The notes under the pieces were generated by a model. It made no database searches. It worked only from the letters and a program-made list of their open reading frames with translations, and had not been told where the DNA came from. The position numbers and the translations under genes were made by a program. This document shows, piece after piece, positions 22,001-29,497 of a stretch of DNA of 39,245 nt (the stretch's first letter is position 1; each line of letters starts with the position of its first letter). Origin of the DNA: a virus; the IMG/VR virus record IMGVR_UViG_3300046367_000005, positions 1 to 39,245 of that record. One strand, 5' to 3'.

Positions 22001-22449
22001 TTGATAACCTCAACGAGTAAACATTGGGCGCTATCGATGTCACCCGCTGCAATTAGATCCAATGCTGCACGGATTGACTTTTTTAAACTGGCGACACTTT
22101 GCGCGGGTTTCTTGGGTTTATCTAAAAACTCAGGCACATAGTCGGGATTGACATCTTCCACGCATTCAGGAAACGCGGCATCCAACATAGGCGCGGGTTT
22201 ATGGTAATTGGGGCAACCGTGCTCAATGCCGTGGTGCATCAATCTGCTATTTAAACCGTTAAACTGTGCGACATATTCTGCGGTACTCATGCCAATTTCA
22301 AAAACTGGATAAGAGCGTTTTAAGTTAACACTACTCAGGGCTTCGGGTTTGTGCTTTTTCGGCTTTTCCAATGCTGCGCGGTACGCCTGAGCGTTTTCAG
22401 GCTTGACGGTGTAACGGGTTGAATCATGGGTGAAAGTTTGAATGTTCAT
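21997..22449 (-). CDS. Hypothetical early protein (150 aa)
   Basis: The 150-aa product starts with FTHDSTRYTVKPENAQAYRA, has a central polar region with YVAQFNGLNSRLMHHGIEHG and a Lys/Pro linker, and ends in a helix (SVASLKKSIRAALDLIAAGD, then CLLVEVIK). No domain is recognised. It is separated by only 5 bp from the upstream gene, with a weak ribosome site (GGACTAAAC). Probably an early host-interaction protein by position only. Confidence 0.62.
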   Translation of the reverse strand: MNIQTFTHDSTRYTVKPENAQAYRAALEKPKKHKPEALSSVNLKRSYPVFEIGMSTAEYVAQFNGLNSRLMHHGIEHGCPNYHKPAPMLDAAFPECVEDVNPDYVPEFLDKPKKPAQSVASLKKSIRAALDLIAAGDIDSAQCLLVEVIK

Positions 22450-22454
22450 TTTGT

Positions 22455-22649
22455 TTAGTCCTTTGCGAATGAGGCTTTAAATTGTTTTGAGGGGTAACGA
22501 GCAACAGCACCCGCAACGGCATCACGGCACGTTTTATAGGCGTTTGTGCTCCATGTGTACACGGGGCCACCTTCGCGCAACTGATAGACGTGGATTTTGC
22601 GACGGTAGACGGGGCCAGAATGCGCGGTTGTAATTACTGGGTTTCTCAT
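22455..22649 (-). CDS. Small basic beta-rich protein
   Basis: The 64-aa product (PVITTAHSGPVYRRKIHVYQ, GGPVYTWSTNAYKTC, KQFKASFAKD) is basic with alternating beta residues. It starts 4 bp inside the upstream stop. Not recognised. Confidence 0.62.
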   Translation of the reverse strand: MRNPVITTAHSGPVYRRKIHVYQLREGGPVYTWSTNAYKTCRDAVAGAVARYPSKQFKASFAKD

Positions 22650-23074
22650 GCTGCCACCTTTTGAGCACGGGCGGCGGCGTTAGCTGCACGCTCAAGCAAT
22701 CGGGCCACGGCGGGGCGGTATTCTGTGGGCCAATATTGACCAGTGCAATAGTCGAGAGTTAGCGTGTCGCCTTGATTCTCAAGGGTCAAGCGTTCACCAC
22801 GGCTGCACTCAATCAAGTGCGAATCTTGAACATTGACGGCGCAAGCGAAGCGCAAAGCCTCGCGTACACGTTGCAGATCTTTAGTGATGCTTCGGGCTTC
22901 TTGAAAGTATGCGGCGCGTCCGTTCTTGTCGTTCCACCCGCTGCAATAATCCCGAAAATCAAGCGCGGGGCGTTTAGCGGCGTAAGCAGCCACCATGCGC
23001 AAGCCTTCGGGCAACGTGTCGAGGTTGACCCAAACGGGGAAAAGGGAGGCGGCAAGATTGTTTAATTTAGTCAT
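22646..23074 (-). CDS. Hypothetical early protein (142 aa)
   Basis: The 142-aa product is mixed alpha/beta: a hydrophobic N-terminal third (LNNLAASLFPVWVNLDTLPE), a Tyr/Trp-rich middle (DFRDYCSGWNDKNGRAAYFQ), a beta region (ERLTLENQGDTLTLDYC) and a C-terminal Ala/Arg helix. The ribosome site is AAGAAAG. No known motif. It is the second gene of the early operon counted from the 23.35-kb promoter. Confidence 0.62.
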   Translation of the reverse strand: MTKLNNLAASLFPVWVNLDTLPEGLRMVAAYAAKRPALDFRDYCSGWNDKNGRAAYFQEARSITKDLQRVREALRFACAVNVQDSHLIECSRGERLTLENQGDTLTLDYCTGQYWPTEYRPAVARLLERAANAAARAQKVAA

Positions 23075-23106
23075 GGTTTTACTTTCTTACATTTACGGGT
23101 TACAGA

Positions 23107-23265
23107 TTAAGCGGGAACAAAGAGAACGCCGTTATAGGCGAGGATTAAAACGGCGAGGATTGCACCAAGGCACGCACCCGCCACGTATTCATAAAAGCCA
23201 GTTTTATACGGGGCACGGTTCGCGGGTTCGATTGCCAAGTGTTGAGCATGGTTTGAGTGTTTCAT
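23107..23265 (-). CDS. Small single-pass membrane protein (52 aa)
   Basis: ATG 23265 follows AAAGG. The product has a polar N-terminal half (KHSNHAQHLAIEPANRAPYK), then one transmembrane helix (about 27-48; VAGACLGAILAVLILAYNGV) and no tail. It is the first gene behind the TTGACA/palindrome promoter, so it should be among the earliest and most strongly controlled genes. It may act on the host membrane, as superinfection-exclusion or antiholin-like proteins do; not proven. Confidence 0.65.
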   Translation of the reverse strand: MKHSNHAQHLAIEPANRAPYKTGFYEYVAGACLGAILAVLILAYNGVLFVPA

Positions 23266-23321
23266 TGTTAACCTTTCGGGTTGTTTACTGTTTACAGATT
23301 ACCTGGTGTTTTGTGCCAGTG

Positions 23322-23353
23322 GTGATAGTTTAACCCATTGGGTGACTTGTCAA
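23322..23353 (-). promoter_or_regulatory. Leftward promoter with palindromic operator in the spacer
   Basis: On the minus strand a perfect TTGACA (23353-23348) is followed by AGTC and the palindrome ACCCAATGGGT (23343-23333), then TAAACT (23332-23327, spacing 15) or TATCAC (23327-23322, spacing 20) as possible -10 boxes. A repressor on the palindrome would block polymerase. The -10 is weak, so activator-dependent use is also possible. Confidence 0.55.
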
Positions 23354-23404
23354 TAGAAAATGTTTCTATGCAAACCCGCTGGGTGATAGTTTTACCCAAT
23401 GGGT
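23333..23404. repeat. Palindrome cluster I (three ACCCANTGGGT-type sites)
   Basis: Sites: ACCCATTGGGT 23333-23343, ACCCGCTGGGT 23374-23384, ACCCAATGGGT 23394-23404. The first and third belong to a 25-bp direct repeat (23321-23345 and 23382-23406, 22 of 25 identical, 61 bp apart). This 138-bp gap between the HNH and 52-aa genes holds no other gene. Likely operators. Confidence 0.85.
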
Positions 23405-23895
23405 TAATTGGTTAAGTTTTTAATGCGTTTGTTGAATTCGGCGGTGTCGATGAATCCTTGTTCTTTGGCGAATTCAAGCGCGGCGCGGTCCCCCAGCTTC
23501 TCGCGTACTTTTTGCACCTTGAGTGTGTTCATCTGTTTATCACTAATGCCGATCAACTTTAAGAAAGAACCAAAATTCCCTTGGTTGTTTTTGTCTTGCT
23601 TTTCTTTAGTGGGTGCGCGGAGGTTTTCGGGGCGATTGTCGAATTTGTCACCGTTCAAATGTTTAATGTGATAGTTAGGCCACTCCCCGCGCTTCATTCG
23701 CCAGACAACGTGGTGAGCCATAACATAACAATTGGCAACAGTGAGGCGAATGCCAGCGGCGGTTATGGAACCAGCGGGTTCTTTCCAAGTGTGCGAGCCT
23801 TTGGCGCATTCTTTAAAGAACACCCCCGCGCTTTCATCGAATGAGAACGAAGCGGCGCATTGTTTCAAGAATTCGTCAGTTTTCGGGTAAGTCAT
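23404..23895 (-). CDS. HNH endonuclease, first gene of early operon
   Basis: The 163-aa protein has a strong AAAGG ribosome site. Residues 60-95 are the HNH_3 core: His61/His62 (MAHHVVWRMKRGEWPNYHI), Lys78-His79-x-Asn81 (KHLNGDKFDN) and Asn91 (PENLRAP). The first His of the usual DH/NH motif is preceded by Lys rather than Asp or Asn. The C-terminal 60 residues are charged and helical, with SDKQMNTLKVQKVREKLGDR, and could bind DNA. It is flanked on both sides by palindrome clusters and may have entered by homing into this control region. Confidence 0.85.
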   Translation of the reverse strand: MTYPKTDEFLKQCAASFSFDESAGVFFKECAKGSHTWKEPAGSITAAGIRLTVANCYVMAHHVVWRMKRGEWPNYHIKHLNGDKFDNRPENLRAPTKEKQDKNNQGNFGSFLKLIGISDKQMNTLKVQKVREKLGDRAALEFAKEQGFIDTAEFNKRIKNLTN

Positions 23896-23938
23896 GTTTC
23901 AACCTTTCAAGTGTGCCATTGTGACCATGTAAGCCTAG

Positions 23939-23947
23939 ATCATAGCA
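23939..23947 (-). promoter_or_regulatory. Leftward extended -10 promoter of early operon
   Basis: The minus strand reads TGC-TATGAT (hexamer 23944-23939), an extended -10 with five of six matches. Seventeen bases upstream only a weak -35 (GTAATT) is seen. The HNH ATG lies 44 bp downstream, which suits the start of the leftward early transcript. Confidence 0.45.
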
Positions 23948-24103
23948 CAGAATATTAAAACAATTACGGATAATAATAAAAAGATTTAGAAAAGCCTTCT
24001 AGGGTTCTTGGTCAATTTGGCACAGTGATTAAGGGATGCCCACTCGTTGATGGTTAATTGTTGATTGTTTCGCGGGTTTATGGGTTCAATCTGGAATCAC
24101 AGA

Positions 24104-24376
24104 ACCCAGCGGGTCTGTTCCCGTGTGCGCGTGTGGGGTAAATTGTCACACTCACCCAATGGGTGCAATGACCCAATGGACACAATCAACCCATTGGATG
24201 CACGGATTCTGTGACCCACTGGGTTAGTTTATGTGCTAGATACCGTGACCCAATGGGTTTAGGGAATATCGGGGATCGCGCCGACCCCCTCCCCCTAGGG
24301 CCGAGCGCCATCGGGTCACGGTTACGGAGGACTCAGATGAAATTTTTAATTTTTTAATCCATAGAACCCATTGGGT
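24104..24376. repeat. Palindrome cluster II (seven ACCCANTGGGT-type sites)
   Basis: Sites: ACCCAGCGGGT 24104-24114, ACCCAATGGGT 24154-24164, ACCCAATGGAC 24171-24181 (half site decayed), ACCCATTGGAT 24189-24199, ACCCACTGGGT 24214-24224, ACCCAATGGGT 24248-24258, ACCCATTGGGT 24366-24376. Spacings run 17-34 bp in the core. Same consensus as cluster I. Too short and irregular for CRISPR. Confidence 0.88.
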
Positions 24377-24439
24377 TCCCTACTCCCACTGCTACTTTTT
24401 ACACACATGCTTCAAAAGATGTGATAGCATCGGGCCACT

Positions 24440-25015
24440 ATGGAACCTCAAATCCTAGGCACAACTGTCACAGCAGGCCCACAACTCGAACATACCTCGT
24501 CAGCACCTGAGATGCCTGACTGGTTAGCCGCGCCTACTCCCGAGATCCCAGCGATCCGCGAAGCCACCCCCACGAACCGCGAGATCATGTACATGCAGTT
24601 TGAGTACATGTTTGACCATGTGCTTGATCAACTCGCTGGGGGCAAGACCATCAAACAAACACTCGATCACGACCCTCGTGGGTACGAGTCGGCCACGTAT
24701 ATCCATTGGATCAAGAAAGACCCGCAGCGCACGAGCCGCTATGAGCACGCTCAACTGCTGTTTGCAGAGCAGCTTGGCGCTGAGATCATTGAGATCTCGG
24801 ACGCAGAGGACTCAGCGGAAGATGTCCAGCGTTCTAAGCTGCGGATCGACAGTCGCAAGTGGCTCATGGGCGTTTACAACAAGAAACGCTACGGTGAGAC
24901 AAAAACTATCGAGATGGGTGGGTCGATAAGTATTACTGATGCCCTTGCTCAAGCTCAAGCCCGAGTGATAGAGGGTGAAGTGATTGATGTGACACCTCGA
25001 CTAGAGAACAACTGA
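24440..25015 (+). CDS. Terminase small subunit
   Basis: The 191-aa protein has a Pro-rich N-terminus, then FEYMFDHVLDQLAGGKTIKQ and YIHWIKKDPQRTSRYEHAQL, an HTH-like DNA-recognition region. The family-typical stretch follows: LGAEIIEISDAEDSAEDVQR, LRIDSRKWLMGVYNKKRYG, and a C-terminal strand/helix (SITDALAQAQARVIEGEVID). It recognises the packaging site and delivers DNA to the large subunit. It is the first gene of the late operon; its stop overlaps the large-subunit ATG by 1 bp. No strong ribosome site is visible. Confidence 0.87.
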   Translation: MEPQILGTTVTAGPQLEHTSSAPEMPDWLAAPTPEIPAIREATPTNREIMYMQFEYMFDHVLDQLAGGKTIKQTLDHDPRGYESATYIHWIKKDPQRTSRYEHAQLLFAEQLGAEIIEISDAEDSAEDVQRSKLRIDSRKWLMGVYNKKRYGETKTIEMGGSISITDALAQAQARVIEGEVIDVTPRLENN

Positions 25016-26544
25016 TGCAGAAGCTCAAATACTCGCCCGAAGATGAACAGATCCTGATGTCCCAGCTCTGGAGTCCCCAGCTTGCTGATGACCCTGAGAG
25101 CTTTGTACTGTTCTGTTTCCCGTGGGGCGTGGAGAACACACCCCTGGCCAAGTTCAAAGGTCCACGGAAGTGGCAGAGGAAAGTGCTGCGCGAGATCCGT
25201 GACCACTTGAAGGCCAACCGTGGTGTGCTGGACATGGAGGCGCTGCGTAAGGCGATTAGCTCTGGTCGTGGTATCGGTAAGTCTGCGCTGGTGTCGTGGC
25301 TAATCCTCTGGATGCTGTCAACTCGTATCGGATCGTCAGTCATTGTGTCGGCCAACAGCGAGAACCAGTTGCGCACCGTCACATGGGGTGAACTCACTAA
25401 ATGGTCCACCATGGCCATCAACTCGCACTGGTGGGAAGTGTCAGCTACCAAACTCGTACCTGCCACATGGTTGACTGAGCTTGTCGAGCGTGACTTGCGC
25501 AAAGGTACACGTTATTGGGCTGCTGAGGGTAAGCTGTGGTCTGAGGAGAACCCTGACTCGTATGCGGGTGTCCACAACCACGATGGCATGATGGTGATCT
25601 TCGACGAGGCCAGTGGTATTCCCGATGGCATCTGGTCCGTGGCCGCCGGCTTCTTTACCGAGAAGATATTGGATCGCTACTGGTTCGCGTTCAGCAACCC
25701 ACGTCGAAACACAGGCTACTTCTATGAGGCTATCGAGGGCAACAAGCGCGACTTCTGGTCCTCGGACATCATTGATGCGCGTAGCGTTGAGGGCACTGAC
25801 CAAGCGGTGTATGACCAAATCATCGCCGAGTACGGTGAAGACTCCATCCAAGCGCGAGTCGAGGTCTATGGTGAGTTCCCCGCTGCTGGGGAAGACCAGT
25901 TCATCTCGCCCGTGGCCGTGGAGGATGCGTTCAAGCGTGACAAGTACAAGGATGAAACAGCGCCCGTGGTTGTCGGGGTTGACCCCGCGCGTGGCGGCAT
26001 GGACAGCACCGTGATCGTGGTGCGCCAAGGGCGTGACATCGTGGCCATCAAACGCTTCAAGGGTGACGACACCATGACCACCGTGGGTAATGTGATCGAC
26101 GCGATTGAGGAATACAAGCCTGCGCTGACCGTGATCGACGAGGGTGGCTTGGGCTACGGCATCCTTGACAGATTGACCGAGCAGCGCTACAAAGTGCGCG
26201 GGGTGAACTTCGGCTGGAAAGCCAAGAACCCTGTGATGTGGCAGAACAAGCGCTCAGAGATGTGGGGTGCGATGCGCGACTGGTTAAAGACCGCAGCGAT
26301 CCCACGGGACCGTCAGTTAAAAGCTGACCTTGTTGGCCCCATGCGTAAATTCAACTCGTCAGGTGCGATCATGCTTGAGAGTAAGAAAGAGATGCGATCC
26401 CGTGGACTGGCTTCACCAGATGCTGCCGATGCACTGGCTGTCACGTTCGCATACCCCGTGGCCTCTCGGGGCTACAATGTTAAACAAACAACCCGCCGAG
26501 TCTACGAAGGTGGCGGGGCTACATCATCATGGATGGGAAGTTGA
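25015..26544 (+). CDS. Terminase large subunit
   Basis: The 509-aa protein has the ATPase and nuclease of a headful or cos packaging motor. Walker A SGRGIGKSA (83-91, Lys89). Walker B MMVIFDE (192-198, Asp197 and catalytic Glu198). A coupling motif region at AFSNPRRNTG (225-234). RNase H-like nuclease acidic residues Asp323 (VGVDPARGGMDST), Asp375 (LTVIDEGGLG) and Asp469/Asp472 (ASPDAADALA). It pumps DNA into the procapsid through the portal encoded nearby and cuts the concatemer. It resembles large subunits that accompany P22-like portals. Confidence 0.94.
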   Translation: MQKLKYSPEDEQILMSQLWSPQLADDPESFVLFCFPWGVENTPLAKFKGPRKWQRKVLREIRDHLKANRGVLDMEALRKAISSGRGIGKSALVSWLILWMLSTRIGSSVIVSANSENQLRTVTWGELTKWSTMAINSHWWEVSATKLVPATWLTELVERDLRKGTRYWAAEGKLWSEENPDSYAGVHNHDGMMVIFDEASGIPDGIWSVAAGFFTEKILDRYWFAFSNPRRNTGYFYEAIEGNKRDFWSSDIIDARSVEGTDQAVYDQIIAEYGEDSIQARVEVYGEFPAAGEDQFISPVAVEDAFKRDKYKDETAPVVVGVDPARGGMDSTVIVVRQGRDIVAIKRFKGDDTMTTVGNVIDAIEEYKPALTVIDEGGLGYGILDRLTEQRYKVRGVNFGWKAKNPVMWQNKRSEMWGAMRDWLKTAAIPRDRQLKADLVGPMRKFNSSGAIMLESKKEMRSRGLASPDAADALAVTFAYPVASRGYNVKQTTRRVYEGGGATSSWMGS

Positions 26545-26545
26545 T

Positions 26546-26692
26546 ATGCCGTTGAAGAAATCCACAAGTAAAGAAGCATTTAAATCAAATGTGAAGGCTG
26601 AGGTCAAGGCAGGTAAACCTGTCAAACAAGCCGTTGCAATTGCCTACTCAGTCAAACGCGAATCCGCTAAACCAACATCCAAGAAAAAATGA
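26546..26692 (+). CDS. Small Lys/Ala-rich protein (48 aa, DUF6496-like)
   Basis: ATG 26546 lies 1 bp after the terminase stop and is preceded by GGAAG. The product is basic and helical (PLKKSTSKEAFKSNVKAEVK, then KPVKQAVAIAYSVKRESAKP). The KP.KQAVAIAYSVKR pattern is shared by many phage small proteins that sit in the head module. Role unknown; the basic character could mean DNA association in the head. Its stop overlaps the next ATG by 4 bp. Confidence 0.72.
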   Translation: MPLKKSTSKEAFKSNVKAEVKAGKPVKQAVAIAYSVKRESAKPTSKKK

Positions 26693-26928
26693 CTCTACAA
26701 GCAATGCAAAACTGTGTCATCATCGAAGCAGATGTTGAAACTCACGAAATGTTCATCATTCCGTCCGTTGACCGAATGGAGACGGGAATCGTCAAAGCCG
26801 CTGGTCCAGACTGTAAAGAGCTAAAGGCTGGCGATCACGTATACTTTGGCGTCGGGCAAGAATTTAAGCACGAAGGCAAGGATTACGTTGTCATTCGTGA
26901 ACCCCACGTCTTAGGAGTCCTTGAATGA
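26689..26928 (+). CDS. GroES-like co-chaperonin
   Basis: The 79-aa protein follows the Cpn10 fold: a first strand (CVIIEADVE), a region equivalent to the mobile loop (about 17-31, with hydrophobic Ile23-Ile24-Pro25 where GroES has Ile-Val-Leu), then GIVKAAGP (33-40), LKAGDHVYFG (45-54), a roof-like turn EFKHEGKDYVVIREPHVLGV and the terminal VLE. It is shorter than GroES (97 aa). It probably teams with host GroEL to fold the coat or other virion proteins, as T4 gp31 does. It lies between terminase and portal and overlaps both neighbours by 4 bp. Confidence 0.85.
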   Translation: MTLQAMQNCVIIEADVETHEMFIIPSVDRMETGIVKAAGPDCKELKAGDHVYFGVGQEFKHEGKDYVVIREPHVLGVLE

Positions 26929-29126
26929 CTGATGTAACAGGAATGGTGGCCGCTGGTAATGTGGCCAATGGTGGTGGCAAAGAGAACAGCAGTGAAAGCG
27001 TTCTGGCCACCGCACGCACCCGCATGAACATGGCCATCGGCGCACTATCCGAGTCCCGTGAGAACGAGATCGATGACTTGCGTTTCTACGCTGGTTCCCC
27101 CGATAACCAGTGGCAATGGCCTGCTGACGTGCTGGCCACCCGTGGCGCGGTGCAGGGTCAGTCGATCAACGCACGCCCTTGTTTGACCATCAACAAGCTG
27201 CCACAGCACGTTCACCAAGTCACCAACGACATGCGCCAGAACCGCCCAGGCGCTAAAGTCATTCCAGTGGACGACAAGGCCGATATTGAAGTGGCCGAGG
27301 TGTTCAACGGCATGATTCGTCACATCGAGTACATCTCTGATGCTGACGTGGCCTACGACACAGCTTGCGAGAACCAAGTGTCCTACGGTGAAGGCTACAT
27401 TCGCCTCCTGACCGACTACTGTGACCCCAACTCATTCGAGCAAGACATCAAAATTGGCCGTGTGCGCAACAGTTTTAGCGTTTACATGGACCCAACGATC
27501 CAAGACCCGACTGGTGCTGATGCCAAGTGGTGTTTTGTGACCGAAGACATTGATCGCGGTGAATACTCGCGTTTGTACCCCAACGCTGCACCCATCACGA
27601 CACTGCAATCGCTGGGTGTTGGTGACCAAAACCTGACTCAGTGGCTCAACGAGAACACAATCCGCATCGCTGACTACTATTATGTCGATTACGACATGAA
27701 AACGCTGCATTTGTACCCTGGCAACGTGACCGCTTTTGAAGGCAGTCGTGAAGACAAGATGTACAAAGAGCTATACGGCAAGCCAAAAAAGACCCGAAAA
27801 GTCCAAGATCCAGTGGTTCGCTACTGCAAAATCAACGGTTATGAGATTTTGGAAGAAAACGTGTGGGCTGGTCAGTGGATTCCAGTGATTCGCGTGGTCG
27901 GCAACGAATTTGAAGTCGATGGTCGCTTGTACGTGTCGGGTTTGGTGCGCAACGCCAAAGATGCCCAGCGTATGTACAACTATTGGGTGTCCCAAGAAGC
28001 TGAGATGTTGGCCTTGGCTCCCAAAGCGCCATTTATCGGCTATGGTGGTCAGTTTGAAGGCTACGAAGACAAGTGGAAGACCGCAAACACGAACAATTGG
28101 CCTTATTTGGAGGTCAATCCTGACGTTACAGACGGTTCAGGTGGTGTGCTCCCATTGCCACAACGCGCCCAGCCACCAATGGCTTCGTCGGGTCTGTTGC
28201 AGGCTAAATCGGGTGCTGCTGAGGACATCAAGTCCACCACTGGCCAATACAACGCCTCCCTTGGTATGGGCTCCAACGAGCGTTCTGGCAAGGCTATCTT
28301 GGCCCGTCAGAAAGAAGGCGATGTCGGCACTTACCACTATGGTGACAACTTGTCTCGCGCTGTGCGCCACGTTGCCCGTCAACTAGTTGATTTGATCCCC
28401 AAAATCTACGACACAGAGCGCATCGCACGCATCATCGGTGAAGACGGTGAGACAAAGATGGCCAAGATCAATCCTGAGCAGGCAGAACCAGTCAAAGAGA
28501 TCCGCGACATGGCAAACCCTGACATCGTGATTGAAAAGATCTACAACCCGAGCGTGGGTAAATACGATGTGGTGGCCAGCACAGGTCCAGGCTACGCAAC
28601 CAAGCGTCAAGAAGCTCTGGAAGCCATGGCTCAGTTGCTTCAAGGCAACCCTGACCTCTGGAAAGTTGCTGGTGATTTGTTTGTCAAGAACATGGATTGG
28701 CCAGGCGCTCAAGAGATGGCCAAACGATTCGCCAAAACCATTGATCCCAAGATCATGGAAGACGGTAACAAGTCGCCCGAGTTGCAGGCTGCCGAACAGC
28801 AGATTCAAGCCATGGGTGCTGAGATGGAACAGATGCACAAAATGCTTCAAAACGTCAATCAATCGGTTGAAGTGCAAGAGCAAAAACGCAAAGACTTTGA
28901 ATCTCAGGTCAAGGCATACGATGCTGAAACCAAGCGCATTCAGGCTGTTCAAGCAGGCATGTCGCCTGAGCAAATCCAAGACATCGTGTTGGGTACAGTT
29001 CACGGCATGATCACTTCTGGTGACCTAGTTGCAGAGATGCCTGGTCACGACATGGACATTGGTCCTGAAATGCCACAAGAGGGTATGGAACAGCAACCCG
29101 TGATGCCACAAGGAATGCCACAATGA
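26925..29126 (+). CDS. P22-like portal protein
   Basis: The 733-aa protein is close in length to P22 gp1. The N-terminal third has the family pattern TRMNMAIGALSESRENEIDD, LRFYAGSPDNQWQWPADVL, INARPCLTINKLPQHVHQVT, NRPGAKVIPVDDKADIEVAE. Stem and clip regions follow, with IRNSFSVYMDPTIQDPTGAD nearby. The C-terminal part is a long helical, Gln/Met-rich barrel-like region (about 610-733). Twelve copies form the ring at one vertex, through which DNA enters and leaves and where gp4-like proteins bind. A residual open frame on the opposite strand is a shadow. Confidence 0.93.
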   Translation: MTDVTGMVAAGNVANGGGKENSSESVLATARTRMNMAIGALSESRENEIDDLRFYAGSPDNQWQWPADVLATRGAVQGQSINARPCLTINKLPQHVHQVTNDMRQNRPGAKVIPVDDKADIEVAEVFNGMIRHIEYISDADVAYDTACENQVSYGEGYIRLLTDYCDPNSFEQDIKIGRVRNSFSVYMDPTIQDPTGADAKWCFVTEDIDRGEYSRLYPNAAPITTLQSLGVGDQNLTQWLNENTIRIADYYYVDYDMKTLHLYPGNVTAFEGSREDKMYKELYGKPKKTRKVQDPVVRYCKINGYEILEENVWAGQWIPVIRVVGNEFEVDGRLYVSGLVRNAKDAQRMYNYWVSQEAEMLALAPKAPFIGYGGQFEGYEDKWKTANTNNWPYLEVNPDVTDGSGGVLPLPQRAQPPMASSGLLQAKSGAAEDIKSTTGQYNASLGMGSNERSGKAILARQKEGDVGTYHYGDNLSRAVRHVARQLVDLIPKIYDTERIARIIGEDGETKMAKINPEQAEPVKEIRDMANPDIVIEKIYNPSVGKYDVVASTGPGYATKRQEALEAMAQLLQGNPDLWKVAGDLFVKNMDWPGAQEMAKRFAKTIDPKIMEDGNKSPELQAAEQQIQAMGAEMEQMHKMLQNVNQSVEVQEQKRKDFESQVKAYDAETKRIQAVQAGMSPEQIQDIVLGTVHGMITSGDLVAEMPGHDMDIGPEMPQEGMEQQPVMPQGMPQ

Positions 29127-29488
29127 ACGCAAAACAATTCGTAGGGCACTTGTTTACTGCTCGTAATGTGGCTCATTCGACCCACTTAAATACTCGCAGT
29201 TTTTCTAAACATGATGCACTGAATGACTTTTACAATGAAATCATCCCATTGGCTGACACTTTTGCTCAAGCCTACATGGGTCGCACCCGTAAACTGATTG
29301 GTGCGATTCCAATGATGCCTGTGGAAAAAGCAGGTAGTATCATTGAGTTCATGGCTTGGTCACTGGACGTAGTGGAAAAGAACCGCTACGATGTGGTCGA
29401 TAAAGACGACACAGCGTTGCAAAACATCATTGATGAAGTTGTGGCGTTGTACCTCGACACTCTTTACAAACTTGAGCAATTGGCATAA
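29123..29488 (+). CDS. DUF5856-like helical protein
   Basis: The 121-aa protein begins 4 bp inside the portal stop. It has the pattern NVAHSTHLNTRSFSKHDALN followed by FYNEIIPLADTFAQAYMG, typical of a ferritin/Dps-like helical family (DUF5856) seen in many phages next to head genes. A His and several acidic residues could bind metal, but no metal chemistry is demonstrated. It may take part in head assembly or protect DNA. Confidence 0.72.
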   Translation: MNAKQFVGHLFTARNVAHSTHLNTRSFSKHDALNDFYNEIIPLADTFAQAYMGRTRKLIGAIPMMPVEKAGSIIEFMAWSLDVVEKNRYDVVDKDDTALQNIIDEVVALYLDTLYKLEQLA

Positions 29489-29497
29489 GGATAAATC

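Larger units (their letters stand above)
23896..24439. other. Non-coding control region between early and late operons
   Basis: No protein gene is visible in these 544 bp. From left to right it holds a leftward extended -10 promoter, an A+T-rich stretch (about 23950-23995), seven palindromes (24104-24376), and a G+C-rich block with a hairpin at 24271-24289 (GGGG-A-TCG, loop CGC, CGA-C-CCCC). No clear late promoter was found. The combination suits a switch region, a replication origin, or a packaging start close to terminase; the sequence does not decide between them. Confidence 0.7.

Noticed and set aside
24271-24289. Intrinsic terminator upstream of terminase
   Set aside because: The hairpin has no T-run on either strand; it is kept only as a structured element of the control region.
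23333-24376. CRISPR-like array
   Set aside because: Repeats are only 11 bp, spacing is irregular (about 6 to 98 bp within clusters) and there are no cas genes.
25441-26028. 195-codon minus-strand frame inside terminase large subunit
   Set aside because: Opposite the terminase nuclease domain; no motif and no expression context.
28383-29003. 206-codon minus-strand frame inside portal
   Set aside because: Opposite the helical C-terminus of portal; Leu/His/Phe-rich shadow.
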